NCBI GenBank assembly: GCA_018266355.1
Contig: JAFEAP010000012.1
Coordinates: 62,001 to 126,000 of the forward strand
Source: Bdellovibrionales bacterium
Lineage (GTDB): Bacteria; Bdellovibrionota; UBA1018
Direction: 5' to 3'
Length of the DNA: 64,000 nucleotides
In this document: piece by piece, positions 1-8,587 of the stretch
Layout of the letters: every line of letters begins with the position of its first letter
Numbering within the stretch: position 1 is the first letter of the stretch
The notes under the pieces: generated by a model
The model's database searches: none
What the model was told of the DNA's origin: nothing
What the model saw: only the letters and a program-made list of their open reading frames with translations
Position numbers and translations under genes: made by a program

Positions 1-74
1 GTCGCCCAGAGGAGGAAGAGCGAGGATTGGACGACGATGCGGATTCGGCGGGTCGGTACCCCGAGGAGGGCCAT
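1..74 (-). CDS. 5' end of a gene cut by the window edge, probable membrane protein
   Basis: Only the first 24 codons are visible. The frame opens with ATG at 74-72 and stays open to the edge. This ATG overlaps the TGA of the upstream gene by one base (TGATG), the usual sign of translational coupling. The visible N-terminus is a basic stretch (TRRIRIVVQ) running into hydrophobic residues (SSLFLLWA), like a cytoplasmic tail leading into a first membrane helix. Polyferredoxin-type membrane proteins often begin this way, but so do many others, so no function is assigned. Confidence 0.45.
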   Translation of the reverse strand, partial: MALLGVPTRRIRIVVQSSLFLLWA

Positions 75-598
75 CAGTTGTTTCCGTCCTTCGGTTTCGG
101 CGGGATGAGAATGGAGGAATTCGTGCCTTCGCCGCTGATGCCGCGGAAGAATCGGCGGGCTTGATCGAGTTTCCGTTTCGATTTCCGCTTCGGGACGCGC
201 AGGAGGTGCAGCCCGACGAGGATGAGCGCGCCGATCGGGAGAAAGCTCCACGCTTCGGTGCGCGCGAAAGTGTAGGGGTTGAACGCCGGTTCTCCGGCGT
301 CGAGCGAGATTTCACCGTCGTCGCCGGAACCGGCGCCGAGATCGACCGAGTCGTCGCCCGCAGTGGCTGAGCCGTCGCCGGTCGAGCCGTCGAGCGAGTC
401 GAGCGATTCCAAACCTCCCGCGGCGGGCGCGGACGGAGCGGCCGTTTTCGCGCCGGCTTTTCCGGGCGCAGCCGCGGGTTTCGCGGGCGCGGCCGGTGCA
501 GGCGCCGGATCGTCGAGCGAGATCAAATCGTCCGCGCGAACGGCGCCGACGAGAAGCAGTGAAAGCGAAATGCCGACTGCGAGGTTTACTTTTTTCAC
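74..598 (-). CDS. Exported single-pass membrane protein with Pro/Ala-rich and acidic linker
   Basis: 174 residues starting at GTG. A signal peptide (about residues 1-22, ending VRA) is followed by a low-complexity Ala/Pro/Lys linker (about 30-60), an acidic Asp/Gly/Ser stretch (about 62-100), one membrane helix (about 118-133, PIGALILVGLHLL) and a strongly basic cytoplasmic-looking tail (KRKSKRKLDQARR). No enzyme motif is visible. The stop overlaps the start of the next gene on the same strand, so the two are probably cotranscribed. The layout (exported linker, late helix, short basic tail) suggests an envelope adaptor or a small partner of the downstream membrane protein; the function is unknown. 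Confidence 0.8.
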   Translation of the reverse strand: MKKVNLAVGISLSLLLVGAVRADDLISLDDPAPAPAAPAKPAAAPGKAGAKTAAPSAPAAGGLESLDSLDGSTGDGSATAGDDSVDLGAGSGDDGEISLDAGEPAFNPYTFARTEAWSFLPIGALILVGLHLLRVPKRKSKRKLDQARRFFRGISGEGTNSSILIPPKPKDGNN

Positions 599-602
599 GG
601 TC

Positions 603-617
603 TCGAATCATTATAAG
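603..617 (-). promoter_or_regulatory. Putative -10 element with very short leader
   Basis: On the minus strand a perfect TATAAT lies at 615-610, only about 11 bases before the GTG start at 598, so a transcript starting at the usual distance would have a leader of roughly five bases. No convincing -35 hexamer is visible at 16-18 bases. The element also lies in the upstream region of the divergent gene at 646. Confidence 0.4.
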
Positions 618-645
618 GGAAAGACCGATAACCGGAAGGTGACAA

Positions 646-1230
646 ATGTCTGGCGGTACCCAACGCAAGCGCATCGGCGAGTTCATGATGGAAAAGGGAT
701 TGATCCATAAGGATTGGATCGGTCCGATTCTGGAGCACGCGAAAGCGAACGGCCTTCGTTTCGGCGAGGCGGCCGTGGCGCTCGGTTACGTCACCGAGAA
801 GGAGCTCCGGCAGATCCTGCTCCAGCCCTTCGGCAACCAGAAGGTCTTTCACCTCGATCCGAACTTCATCCCCAGTGTCACCGCCGACCTGGTCCCCCTC
901 GATGCGATGGTCCGGCTCGGGATCATCCCCCTCGGTTTCAAGAACGAATTTCACTGGTTTCGGACCCGTCAGCGGCTGAACCTCGGGGTATTGAACGAGA
1001 ACCGCCGGGAAGTCCTCGACTGGGCGGGTGCGAACCTCCGTAATGTTAAGGCTTTCAAGACCTTCCAGGTTCTCCCCGATGAGTTCTTGCAGACGCTCGA
1101 ACTCTGCTACGGGATCGAACGATCCTCGCTCCTGGACCTCGGTCCGGAGCAGATCGATGTGAACCTCGCGCTGTACCTGCAGCTCGAGAGGCGCAAAGGT
1201 CCCCGGTCGGCGCAGCCCGAACGGAAGTAG
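646..1230 (+). CDS. Stand-alone MshEN/GspE N-terminal domain protein
   Basis: 194 residues with a GGAAGGTG ribosome site just upstream of the ATG. Residues 8-60 (GEFMMEKGLI ... AVALGYVTEKEL) match the helical start of the MshEN domain found at the N-terminus of GspE/PilB secretion ATPases, where it can bind c-di-GMP. Phrases such as LVPLDAMVRLGIIPLGF fit the second half of that domain. No ATPase domain follows: the protein ends soon after about residue 185. Stand-alone domains of this kind may act as c-di-GMP receptors or as regulators of surface machines; ligand binding here is inference. It is transcribed away from the preceding gene and is followed closely by an oxidoreductase. Confidence 0.7.
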   Translation: MSGGTQRKRIGEFMMEKGLIHKDWIGPILEHAKANGLRFGEAAVALGYVTEKELRQILLQPFGNQKVFHLDPNFIPSVTADLVPLDAMVRLGIIPLGFKNEFHWFRTRQRLNLGVLNENRREVLDWAGANLRNVKAFKTFQVLPDEFLQTLELCYGIERSSLLDLGPEQIDVNLALYLQLERRKGPRSAQPERK

Positions 1231-1253
1231 GAGAGGGGAACCCGCGAGCGTCG

Positions 1254-2030
1254 ATGGGGTTTCAATCGATGGCTCACCGGATCTACCGCTGCCAAGTTCA
1301 ATCCATCAAATGGGTCGGAGTCGATCCGAAGGCGATGACGGCGATCCTGCGCTTCAAGCCGCAGGTCCCTTTCGAATTCGAAGCCGGTCAGTTCGTCAGC
1401 CTCCAGGTTCCCGACAAGGACAATCCGCGCGAGATGCTCTGGCGCGCGTACTCGATGTCCGTCCCGGTCGAGATCGCGAAGAAGCACGGCTACGAGCTCT
1501 GCATCCGCAAGATGAACGGCGGCCAAGCCGCCGCGTACCTCGACCGGCTGAAGCCGGGCGACTGGATCAACGTGAAAGCCTCCTACGGGGAATTCACGCT
1601 GCGGACGAAACCGGGCCGGGGGGTTTGCTTCATCGGCACCGGCACCGGGGTCGCTCCGCTCCGTTCGATCGCGCTCTCGCGCGAATTCGCCGAGATGGAC
1701 CTCCTCTTCGGGATCGCCATCCTCGGTTACCGCACGTTCGAGGAAGTCCCGTACGCGGGCGACTTCGAGCGCGTCGGTCTCGCGACGACGTACGCGATTT
1801 CCGACTCGACGGCGAAACTCGATTTCCCGTTTTATAACGGACGGGTCACCGACGTTCTCAAACGGCTCAAGACCGACTTCCCGTGGCGCGAGACGGATTA
1901 CTACCTCTGCGGAAACGGCTTCATGATCCGCGACGTGATCCAGATGCTGAAGACCTCCCACGGCGTGAAGGACGAACACATCATCGCCGAAGCGTTCGCG
2001 CCGGCCGCGAAGACTTCGGAAGCGGCCTAG
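1254..2030 (+). CDS. Ferredoxin-NADP reductase-type FAD oxidoreductase
   Basis: 258 residues. The order of motifs is that of the ferredoxin reductase superfamily: an FAD-binding beta barrel with RAYSMS (about 63-68) and a flavin phosphate region near GGQAAAYLDRLKPGD, then an NAD(P) domain with GTGTGVAPLRS (about 128-138) and YLCGNGFMIRDV (about 220-231). There is no 2Fe-2S ferredoxin domain at the C-terminus, so it should pass electrons between NAD(P)H and a separate ferredoxin or flavodoxin, like bacterial Fpr. An in-frame ATG at 1269 (MAHRIYRC) is a possible alternative start. The partner protein cannot be told from the neighbours. Confidence 0.85.
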   Translation: MGFQSMAHRIYRCQVQSIKWVGVDPKAMTAILRFKPQVPFEFEAGQFVSLQVPDKDNPREMLWRAYSMSVPVEIAKKHGYELCIRKMNGGQAAAYLDRLKPGDWINVKASYGEFTLRTKPGRGVCFIGTGTGVAPLRSIALSREFAEMDLLFGIAILGYRTFEEVPYAGDFERVGLATTYAISDSTAKLDFPFYNGRVTDVLKRLKTDFPWRETDYYLCGNGFMIRDVIQMLKTSHGVKDEHIIAEAFAPAAKTSEAA

Positions 2031-2415
2031 GGCAGGTCATGGTCCGGAAACGGGTCCTTGGTCATGGCTCCGCTTCACAGGGGCGCCGTGGGCAATTGTG
2101 CGTTTGTGTGCCGATTTGGGAAACGCTCGTGCCCGATCCGGATCGATTCGACTCGGCAAAACCTGCCCATTCGTTCAATCGCTGCCCGCACAAACTCGCA
2201 CAAATGCCCACGGCAGCGGTTGCTCGCCGGGAGCCGCGCGCCTCTCTCCTCTCCCGTTCCGATTCGCAGACGAGTAGGCAAAACGATTCCGTTTAGTACT
2301 CGGAGGGTCGGGCCGATCCGTGTCTTGAAGGCGAAAGCTTTCGTCGGTGATCCGCAACCACATTGCCAAAGCCGACTGAAGTATCCCCGAGGCCCCTGAG
2401 AGAACAGAGAAGAGG
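2031..2415. other. Gene-free stretch holding a nested inverted repeat
   Basis: No convincing gene is seen in these 385 bases. An imperfect inverted repeat of about 21-23 bases pairs 2088-2108 with 2189-2211 (both arms share GTGGGCA, TTGTGCG and TTTGTG in the paired orientation). Inside it lie a second pair, TGCCGA at 2109-2114 with TCGGCA at 2153-2158, and a perfect palindrome CGATCCGGATCG at 2134-2145. The RNA of either strand could form a branched hairpin. Possible readings are a structured leader or small RNA, a terminator of the reductase gene, or a miniature mobile element remnant. Confidence 0.5.
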
Positions 2416-2643
2416 ATGGCTACGCAAATGGACGATCGCATGGATGGACAGACGGAAGCCGAAATGGCGACCTTCTTCGGAACCGGTAAGGAAGCGATGG
2501 ATCGCTATACGCACTGCGTTCTTTGCGGAGCCAACCTCCACTTCTCGCACCAAACCGACTTCAGCCGGAATCTCACGCAGGAGACGGCGAAATGCCCGGA
2601 ATGCGGGATTCGCGTGCGCAGCGTGATGCACCGACTCCAGTAG
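2416..2643 (+). CDS. Small zinc-ribbon protein
   Basis: 75 residues preceded by the ribosome site AGAAGAGG. Two CxxC pairs (CVLCG at about 34-38 and CPECG at about 60-64), 25 residues apart, form a typical four-cysteine zinc ribbon. The rest is acidic (DDRMDGQTEAEM) with no membrane segment, so it is a small cytoplasmic protein. Such ribbons serve in nucleic-acid or protein contacts; nothing here fixes the target. A strong hairpin lies 48 bases downstream. Confidence 0.75.
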   Translation: MATQMDDRMDGQTEAEMATFFGTGKEAMDRYTHCVLCGANLHFSHQTDFSRNLTQETAKCPECGIRVRSVMHRLQ

Positions 2644-2690
2644 TCGAGTTCGCGCGGCGTAATAAGCTTGTAAGCCCCGAAAAGTTTGAG

Positions 2691-2722
2691 AAAAAGGGTC
2701 ACCATGTCGGGTGACCCTTTTT
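2691..2722 (+). terminator. Perfect 13-bp hairpin with T-run; terminator overlapping the next start
   Basis: AAAAAGGGTCACC (2691-2703) pairs perfectly with 2710-2722, leaving a six-base loop; the right arm ends in a run of T. It fits an intrinsic terminator for the zinc-ribbon gene. The loop contains an ATG (2704) that is in frame with the next gene, and the left arm carries an AAGGG ribosome-site-like sequence, so it could instead, or also, control translation of that gene. Confidence 0.75.
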
Positions 2723-3150
2723 CATTTTCGCGAACCTGGGAAGGCTTTCTGCCGCCGAACGCCGTCGTGATGGCCAAGCGTCGCGCGAGTGCGCGCGCGG
2801 AAAACATCGCGAGTGGGCCCGCCGAGACCGGAACCTCGACCGTTCCCGTACGGTTCGGCTTCGAAGCGCCGGGACTCGAAAACGCCGCCGCCCGCGAGCT
2901 CTTCGATAAGATCATGGGCGCGCTCGGCCTCGCGGCCGAGGATTTCGCCGCGCACGTCGAACTTCCCGCTGCATTCTCGGCTTCGGTCGTCGTCCGTTTC
3001 GTCGCGGCATCGGACGCGAAGGACGCCGGCGCCTGGGACGGAAACCGACTGACGACTTATTCGCTCGCGGCGATGCTGGCCGAGCCCGGCCTGAAGAAGC
3101 CGGTTTGGGCCCACGTCCGCGAGGCGATCGCGCGGGGGACGAAGTCGTGA
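2704..3150 (+). CDS. Shrunken uracil-DNA glycosylase-fold-like protein
   Basis: 148 residues from the ATG at 2704; an alternative start is ATG 2770 (MAKRRASAR). Two segments resemble the ends of family 4/5 uracil-DNA glycosylases: the middle stretch FGFEAPG...ARELFDKIMGALGL looks like the GEAPG...GELLxKMLxAIGL region, and the C-terminal LTTYSLAAMLAEPGLKK resembles the VxxTYHPAxLLRxPxLKK region. The catalytic HP is replaced by SL and the part between is much shorter than in active enzymes (about 200 residues), so activity is unlikely. A non-catalytic UDG-like fold is known in the DNA polymerase III psi subunit. The stop overlaps the GTG of the next gene. The assignment is inference from short similarity. 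Confidence 0.5.
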   Translation: MSGDPFSFSRTWEGFLPPNAVVMAKRRASARAENIASGPAETGTSTVPVRFGFEAPGLENAAARELFDKIMGALGLAAEDFAAHVELPAAFSASVVVRFVAASDAKDAGAWDGNRLTTYSLAAMLAEPGLKKPVWAHVREAIARGTKS

Positions 3151-4460
3151 TCCTCGCCGCACTCGCTCTTTTCGCCGCTAGCGCATTCGGAGCCGAAGAG
3201 CGCGTCGTTCACGCCGAGATCCGGAGCACGATCAACCCCGCGACCGCCGAATACCTCGCCGACGCGATTCACTTCGGAGAGCGAGAGAAGGCCCAGGCGG
3301 TCGTGATTTCGCTCGATACGCCGGGTGGACTCGTTTCGAGCGTAGAAAAGATGGCCCAATCGATCGACCGCGCGAAGGTTCCCGTCGTCGTCTACGTCGA
3401 GCCCGCGGGCGCTTCGGCGACTTCGGCCGGCGCGCTCCTCATGCTCGCCGCGCACGTCGGCGCGATGACACCGGGTTCGCACATGGGCGCGGCCCATCCC
3501 GTCGATTCGAGCGGGAAGACGATCGAAGGCGCGATGGGCGAAAAGGTCTTGAACGATACGTCCTCCTTCGCGGAGGGCCTCGCCGAGATCCGCGGGCGGA
3601 ATAAGGCGCTCGCCGCCGAGATCGTGCGGAAGAGCCGGAGCTTTACCGCGAGCGAGGCGCTCGCGCAGAAACTCGTCGAGGTCTCCGCCGACAACTTGCC
3701 CGACCTCTTGCGGAAGCTCGACGGCCGGACGGTGAAGTTCGGAGCGGGCGGTTCCGACGCGAAAATCGCGACGGCGAACGCGACGGTCGAGGAGTTCGGC
3801 ATGACCGTCGGCCAAAAACTCCTGAACCGGATCTCCGATCCGAACATCGCGGCGATCCTGATGACGCTCGCGATGCTGCTTATTTATTTCGAGCTCAGTC
3901 ATCCGGGCATTCAAGTCGCGGGGATCCTCGGCCTCGTTTGTCTCGTCGTCGCCTTCATGAGTTTCCAAACGCTGCCGATCCGCACCGGCGGAATCGTCCT
4001 GATCGTCCTCGGCGCGCTCGGGCTCTTCGGCGAGGTCTTCGCGACTTCGCACGGGGCATTGGCCGCGGGGGGGACCCTCGCGTTCGTGCTCGGCCTCGTG
4101 TGGGTCGTCGATCCGGACCAGATCCGCATGGGCGTAAGCCCCGCGGTCTACGTCCCGGCGGGCATCGCGATGGGCGGGCTCGCGCTCCTCATCGCCTGGT
4201 TCGCGTCCCGCACGGCGGAGACCGCCGCGGCGGCGCGCGCGGAGATGAAGGGCGGCGCCGCGGCCGGACTCGCGGGCTACGCCGGCACGGTCGAGCTCGC
4301 GGAAAGCGCGGGCGACCGGAGCACCGGAAAAGTTTCGATCCGAGGGGAGACCTGGGACTTCGTCGCCGAGGGCGCGCCTTCGCTGCGCGCCGGCGACGCG
4401 GTCGAGGTCGTCCGGATCGAGGGATTGAAAGCGATCGTTAAATTACGGAAGGATACCTAG
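3147..4460 (+). CDS. NfeD-family membrane serine protease (long form)
   Basis: 437 residues from GTG 3147, chosen because it overlaps the upstream stop (GTGA) and starts a clean signal peptide (ILAALALFAASAFG|AEE). A ClpP-class protease domain follows with DTPGG at about 57-61, catalytic Ser93 in ATSAGALL and Lys133 in GEKVLND, the same spacing as in the archaeal PH1510 protease (Ser97/Lys138). Several membrane helices (about 220-360) and a C-terminal OB-type NfeD domain (about 370-437) complete the long form. It is followed three bases later by a slipin gene; the NfeD-slipin pair is widely conserved and acts in membrane protein quality control or membrane microdomains. Confidence 0.9.
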   Translation: MILAALALFAASAFGAEERVVHAEIRSTINPATAEYLADAIHFGEREKAQAVVISLDTPGGLVSSVEKMAQSIDRAKVPVVVYVEPAGASATSAGALLMLAAHVGAMTPGSHMGAAHPVDSSGKTIEGAMGEKVLNDTSSFAEGLAEIRGRNKALAAEIVRKSRSFTASEALAQKLVEVSADNLPDLLRKLDGRTVKFGAGGSDAKIATANATVEEFGMTVGQKLLNRISDPNIAAILMTLAMLLIYFELSHPGIQVAGILGLVCLVVAFMSFQTLPIRTGGIVLIVLGALGLFGEVFATSHGALAAGGTLAFVLGLVWVVDPDQIRMGVSPAVYVPAGIAMGGLALLIAWFASRTAETAAAARAEMKGGAAAGLAGYAGTVELAESAGDRSTGKVSIRGETWDFVAEGAPSLRAGDAVEVVRIEGLKAIVKLRKDT

Positions 4461-4463
4461 ATT

Positions 4464-5219
4464 ATGTTCGAAATCTTCTCGGGAGGCTTCGTGTTTCTCC
4501 TCTTCATCGTCGGCATGTTCCTGTTCATGAGCTTGAAGGTTCTGAACGAGTACGAACGGGGCGTAATTTTCCGTCTCGGCCGCGTGATCGGCGCGAAGGG
4601 GCCGGGACTCATCATCCTCATTCCCGTCATCGACAAGATGGCCCGCATCGATCTCCGCACGGTCACCCTCGACGTTCCTCCCCAGGACGTCATCTGTAAG
4701 GACAACGTTACCGTGAAGGTAAACGCCGTCGTTTACTTCCGCGTCGTCGATCCGAATCGCGCGGTCGTCGAAGTCGAGAACTACCTGCTCGCGACGTCGA
4801 AACTTTCGCAGACGACCCTGCGGTCCGTCCTCGGCCAAGTCGAGCTCGACGAGCTCCTCTCCGCCCGCGAAGTGATCAACCATAAACTCCAGGGCATCCT
4901 CGATTCCCAAACCGAGTCGTGGGGCATCAAAGTGATCAACGTCGAAGTGAAGCAGATCGATCTTCCCGTCGAAATGCAGCGGGCGATGGCGCGCCAAGCG
5001 GAAGCCGAGCGGGAGCGCCGCGCGAAGATCATCGCGGCCGAAGGGGAGCTCCAAGCCTCCCAGAAGCTCGCCGAGGCCGCGCGCATGATGGAGTCGTCTC
5101 CGGGCACGATGACCCTTCGTTATCTGCAGACGATTCGGGAGATGTCGGCCGAGAAGACGACCCACACCGTCGTCCCGCTGCCGATCGATCTTCTCGGCGC
5201 GATTTTCTCTAAAAAATGA
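4464..5219 (+). CDS. Slipin / stomatin-like SPFH protein
   Basis: 251 residues. One N-terminal membrane hairpin or helix (about 8-28, [14 protein letters not shown]) is followed by the SPFH domain ([13 protein letters not shown], then [12 protein letters not shown] and [11 protein letters not shown]) and a charged coiled coil ([19 protein letters not shown], about 172-205). This is the slipin-1 pattern rather than HflK/HflC, because there is no partner paralogue. Slipins oligomerise on the inner membrane and are substrates or partners of NfeD proteases; the gene directly follows nfeD. Its last bases overlap the start of the next gene. Confidence 0.92.
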   Translation: MFEIFSGGFVFLLFIVGMFLFMSLKVLNEYERGVIFRLGRVIGAKGPGLIILIPVIDKMARIDLRTVTLDVPPQDVICKDNVTVKVNAVVYFRVVDPNRAVVEVENYLLATSKLSQTTLRSVLGQVELDELLSAREVINHKLQGILDSQTESWGIKVINVEVKQIDLPVEMQRAMARQAEAERERRAKIIAAEGELQASQKLAEAARMMESSPGTMTLRYLQTIREMSAEKTTHTVVPLPIDLLGAIFSKK

Positions 5220-6385
5220 TCCTACGCGGCCGAAGTTTCGCGGTCGGCGTCGGTATCGCGGTCGGATTCGCCCTCGTCGAATCGTCGGTGGGCGCGGTCG
5301 CGCCCGTTTATCCGGAGGCCGACTGGGCGAAGGGCGATCCCGCCCGCCACGGCTTCGATCCGTCCTTCGGGACGGAGCTCGACGCCTACGCCTTCGCCAA
5401 GGACGCTCCGTTCACGACGGACGGGCTCCTCGTTCTTCACGGCGGGGAAATTCTCTACGAACGGTACGCCCGGGACTATACCGCGAAGATGCGACACTAC
5501 GCTTGGTCGATGACGAAGAGCGTGTCGATGGCGCTCTTCGGGATCGCCGAAGGCGAGGGGAAGATCCGTCGCGACGACCCGATTTCGAAGTGGGTGCCCG
5601 AAGCCGACGCGAAATCGTTCACGGGCGTGACGATCGCGAATCTCATCTCGATGTCGACGGGCATCCTCTGGCGCGAGGGGTACGAAGCGTCGCCGTTCGA
5701 CTCGCACGTCGTGACGGCGCTATACCGGACGCGGGCCTCGTTCGATTTCGGCCTCTACCGGACCGAGATCACGAAACGGGTCGCGCCCGTCGGAGAACGA
5801 TTCAACTACGCGAGCGGCGAGACGAACCTGATGATGAAGGCGCTCGGAAGATCGCTCGGCCCTGCGTACGCCGACTTTCCGTGGAACAAGCTCTTCACGC
5901 CGATCGGGATGAAGAGCGCGGTGTTCGAGCGCGACGGCTCGGGGAACTTCGTCGGCTCCTCCTATCTCGAGGCGACGCCGCGCGACTTCGCGCGGTTCGG
6001 TTACCTCTTCCTCCGCGACGGGAATTGGCGCGGGAAACAAATCGTTCCGGCGGAGTGGGTGAAAATGGCCGCGACGCCGTCGCCCGCGATGGCGCATTTG
6101 CGCCTCGATCATCGGCCGGCGGATTCGCCGTACGGCTACGGCTGGTGGTTGAACCGCGCGTTTCCGCGGGCCCAGATCGGAAAACCGTTCCCTTCGTTTC
6201 CGGACGACATGTACTTCGCCTCCGGGCATGACGGCCAGGAGCTCGTCGTCGTCCCGTCGTGGGACGTCGTCGTCGTTCGGGTCGGGAACGACCGTTTCGG
6301 GAAGCGGCTCGACCTCGAGCGGATCGGGAAGATCCTGAAGGACGCGCGAGCGAAGTCCGCGCCGGCGAAGGGATCCGTCCGATGA
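5216..6385 (+). CDS. Exported beta-lactamase-fold serine hydrolase (class C-like)
   Basis: 389 residues with a signal peptide (about 1-30). The motifs of the S12/class C beta-lactamase family are present: SMTK at 98-101 (nucleophile Ser98 and Lys101), YAS at 198-200, and GHDG at 337-340 in place of [17 protein letters not shown] and YGYGWW are typical of 6-aminohexanoate-dimer hydrolase/EstB-like members. Substrate cannot be predicted; peptides, esters or D-amino-acid amides are possible. The start overlaps the slipin stop by four bases, tying it to the nfeD operon. Confidence 0.85.
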   Translation: MILRGRSFAVGVGIAVGFALVESSVGAVAPVYPEADWAKGDPARHGFDPSFGTELDAYAFAKDAPFTTDGLLVLHGGEILYERYARDYTAKMRHYAWSMTKSVSMALFGIAEGEGKIRRDDPISKWVPEADAKSFTGVTIANLISMSTGILWREGYEASPFDSHVVTALYRTRASFDFGLYRTEITKRVAPVGERFNYASGETNLMMKALGRSLGPAYADFPWNKLFTPIGMKSAVFERDGSGNFVGSSYLEATPRDFARFGYLFLRDGNWRGKQIVPAEWVKMAATPSPAMAHLRLDHRPADSPYGYGWWLNRAFPRAQIGKPFPSFPDDMYFASGHDGQELVVVPSWDVVVVRVGNDRFGKRLDLERIGKILKDARAKSAPAKGSVR

Positions 6386-6699
6386 AGAAATTCGCGAAAA
6401 ACGCGCTCAAATTCGTCGTCATCGTGTTTTGCGCCGGTTGGCTTTATACGAAGCTCTTCTGGCCGAGCACGTTCACGGACGCGCCGGAAATCCTCGCGAA
6501 CCTCTACGCGAAGGAGCTCTGTACCTGCCGCTTCGTCGTCGGGCAGAGTCTCGAACGGTGCTACGAGAACCACGCGATCATCATGCGGCCGACCACCCTC
6601 GAGATCGACGAGGCGGCGCGGACGGTGAGCGTGCGCGTGCTCTGGGCGACGGCCGAAGCGAAGGTCGTGTCCGAACGGTTCGGATGCGGCCGTAAGTAG
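6382..6699 (+). CDS. Small membrane-anchored or exported protein
   Basis: 105 residues from ATG 6382, which overlaps the preceding stop (ATGA). A hydrophobic N-terminal segment (ALKFVVIVFCAGWLYTKLF, about 8-26) is either an anchor or signal. The rest contains four cysteines (CTC, RCYEN, GCGRK regions) and the pattern ELCTCRFVVGQSLERCYEN. This resembles small proteins found next to serine hydrolases in several Proteobacteria, but no function is known. It is the last gene of the 2704-6699 coupled group. Confidence 0.7.
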   Translation: MKKFAKNALKFVVIVFCAGWLYTKLFWPSTFTDAPEILANLYAKELCTCRFVVGQSLERCYENHAIIMRPTTLEIDEAARTVSVRVLWATAEAKVVSERFGCGRK

Positions 6700-6721
6700 G
6701 CTCGGCGGAGTCCGAGCCGAT

Positions 6722-6970
6722 CTACCGGCAGTCGACGCGGTCGGCGGCGGCGGTGTTTTCGGAAGCCGGCATGCGGTTTCCTTTGCCGTCCACCGTGCAT
6801 TTGCGGGTGGCTTCCGGGCTACCCGCAGCGACGCGTTCGATTTCGTCCTGGGTGACGGTGCGGTTCTGGAAGACGAGGAAGCCGAGCACGAGCGCGGTGA
6901 TGAACACCGAGAGGCGGATCGCGTTCGAAAGCTCGCGGCGGAATTCTTGGGATAATTCTTTGAACTTCAT
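6722..6970 (-). CDS. Small single-pass membrane protein
   Basis: 82 residues; the ATG is preceded by GAGGAGA at a good distance. A charged N-terminal stretch (KELSQEFRREL) precedes one membrane helix (about 19-36, LSVFITALVLGFLVF) and a 45-residue tail with two cysteines. The topology suggests a tail in the periplasm. It is transcribed on its own and converges on the preceding operon. No family is recognised. Confidence 0.7.
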   Translation of the reverse strand: MKFKELSQEFRRELSNAIRLSVFITALVLGFLVFQNRTVTQDEIERVAAGSPEATRKCTVDGKGNRMPASENTAAADRVDCR

Positions 6971-7107
6971 TTCGTCTCCTCGGACCGAATCCCAGGATAA
7001 CCTAAGCCGAAACCGAGGGGGAGGGCCAGGATTGCCGGGTTAAGATTCGGTTACCCGTCAAAAAACCCCCGCGCGCCCCCTCGGCCCGCTTTCGCTAAGC
7101 TGGAAGG

Positions 7108-8460
7108 GTGAAACGTTTCGCGGATCGCATGGACGCGATCCTCTCCGCATCGGTCATGGCGCTTTCCGCGGGCCTCGCGATCTTCTCGACGGCTTCCGTC
7201 GCGGAAGCGGGAGCGCCGAAAGTCCGCGTGCGGATCCTCGACGGCGCCCGGAGCGTGGCGATCCGGGGGTTCGACCTCCAGTTCCGGTCCGTGAACCGCG
7301 AAGACCTGAAACTCCAACAAGCCTCCGCGCTTCGCAGTCTCGCCGGCCGCCCGAGCCTTTCCGCGCGCAGCGATCGGCTCTCGAATTGGAACCTTTCCTG
7401 CCCGAACGGGGGCGTCGTCCAGGCGACCCAAACCGCGGCGAACGGAAAGTACCCGCTACGGAACGTGTTTTTCGCCGGCCCGGTCCGCGTCGAAAGTCCC
7501 GCCGGTTTCGTCACCGTCGCCGGTAAGCAGTATCGCGAAAAGGTCTTCGTCCATCCGATCCAGACGCGCCACGGGTGGGAATGCGAGGTCGTGAATCACG
7601 TCGACGTCGAGAACTACCTCGACGGCCTCGTGAACGCGGAGTTTTCGGCGGCGTGGAACCGCGAAGCGATCGACGCCCAGGTGATCGCCGCGCGCACGTA
7701 CGCGTATTACCAGATGAAGCTCATGACGAAGCGGGGTTCCCACTTCGACCTCGATTCGACGATCAAAGACCAGGTTTACGACGGGTCGATGCGCGAGGAT
7801 TACCGCTCGCGCCTCTCCGCGATCCGGACCCGCGGCCAAGTATTGAAGGTTTCCCGTTCGGACGAATGGCCGATCAAGGCCTATTACCACTCGACTTGCG
7901 GAGGTACGACCGAGCTCCCCGAGGTCGTCTGGGGGACTCGGATGAAGGGGTTCAGTCATCGCGTGACTTGTCCCTACTGCCGGAATTCCCCGTCGTTCAT
8001 CTGGGACGTGCCGCTCTCGGCGCGCGAGATCGCGCTCGCGATCTGGAAGGGCGCGCGGGACCTCGGGCCCGCGGACCGCGAGATCACGCGCGCGTGGCCG
8101 CGGACTTGGGAAAAGGACCTGCGCGAGAGCATCCTCGTCGATTTACGGGTGAGCGCCCAGAACGCTTCCGGGCGAGCCGAAGTCGTGACCTCGCGGTGGA
8201 AGAACGTCGGCGGGAAGGAGTTCGCGCTCGACATGCCGGGCACGCAGTTCCGGTATTGGATCGGGCCGAGTCGACTGAAAAGCACCGTCTTCCAAGTGCT
8301 CGCCGCGGGCAAGGATCAGTGGGTGCTGCGGGGCCGCGGATTCGGTCACGGCGTCGGACTCTGCCAGTGGGGCGCGAAAACGCTCGGGGAGCAGGGAAAA
8401 AAGGCGCGCGAGATCCTGAAGTTCTACTACCCGGATACGGTCATCGCGCGGGCCTGGTGA
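7108..8460 (+). CDS. SpoIID/LytB-domain cell wall protein
   Basis: 450 residues from GTG 7108 (an ATG at 7129 also gives a complete signal peptide ending VAEAG). The SpoIID core is clear: VENYLDGLVNAEFSAAWNREA (about 165-190), IAARTYAYYQ, a central YHSTCGG with CPYC nearby, and the C-terminal FGHGVGLCQWGA ... ILKFYYPDT. SpoIID in sporulating bacteria is a lytic transglycosylase acting on denuded glycan, and SpoIID proteins occur in many non-sporulating Gram-negatives, where the role is wall remodelling. It sits next to a PBP4-type peptidase, consistent with peptidoglycan work. Confidence 0.88.
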   Translation: MKRFADRMDAILSASVMALSAGLAIFSTASVAEAGAPKVRVRILDGARSVAIRGFDLQFRSVNREDLKLQQASALRSLAGRPSLSARSDRLSNWNLSCPNGGVVQATQTAANGKYPLRNVFFAGPVRVESPAGFVTVAGKQYREKVFVHPIQTRHGWECEVVNHVDVENYLDGLVNAEFSAAWNREAIDAQVIAARTYAYYQMKLMTKRGSHFDLDSTIKDQVYDGSMREDYRSRLSAIRTRGQVLKVSRSDEWPIKAYYHSTCGGTTELPEVVWGTRMKGFSHRVTCPYCRNSPSFIWDVPLSAREIALAIWKGARDLGPADREITRAWPRTWEKDLRESILVDLRVSAQNASGRAEVVTSRWKNVGGKEFALDMPGTQFRYWIGPSRLKSTVFQVLAAGKDQWVLRGRGFGHGVGLCQWGAKTLGEQGKKAREILKFYYPDTVIARAW

Positions 8461-8509
8461 GGGGCTCCGATTAAGCCAACCCTTCGGATGGAAAGACGTT
8501 TTCATTAAA

Positions 8510-8536
8510 TTGACATAATTAGTCTACTATTATAAA
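8510..8536 (+). promoter_or_regulatory. Putative sigma-70-type promoter of the PBP4-type gene
   Basis: A perfect TTGACA at 8510-8515 is followed by TATAAA at 8531-8536 with a 15-base spacer, slightly short, in a strikingly AT-rich island. It lies about 50 bases upstream of the ATG at 8588. Confidence 0.5.
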
Positions 8537-8587
8537 AGAGCGTTCCCGGTGGGAAGTTTCCCCCCGGATTCCCCCGGATGTAGAGGA

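Noticed and set aside
2058..2399. Open frames in the gene-free stretch 2031-2415
   Set aside because: No ribosome site or family pattern; composition and codon rhythm are unlike neighbouring genes, and the inverted repeat is a better explanation.
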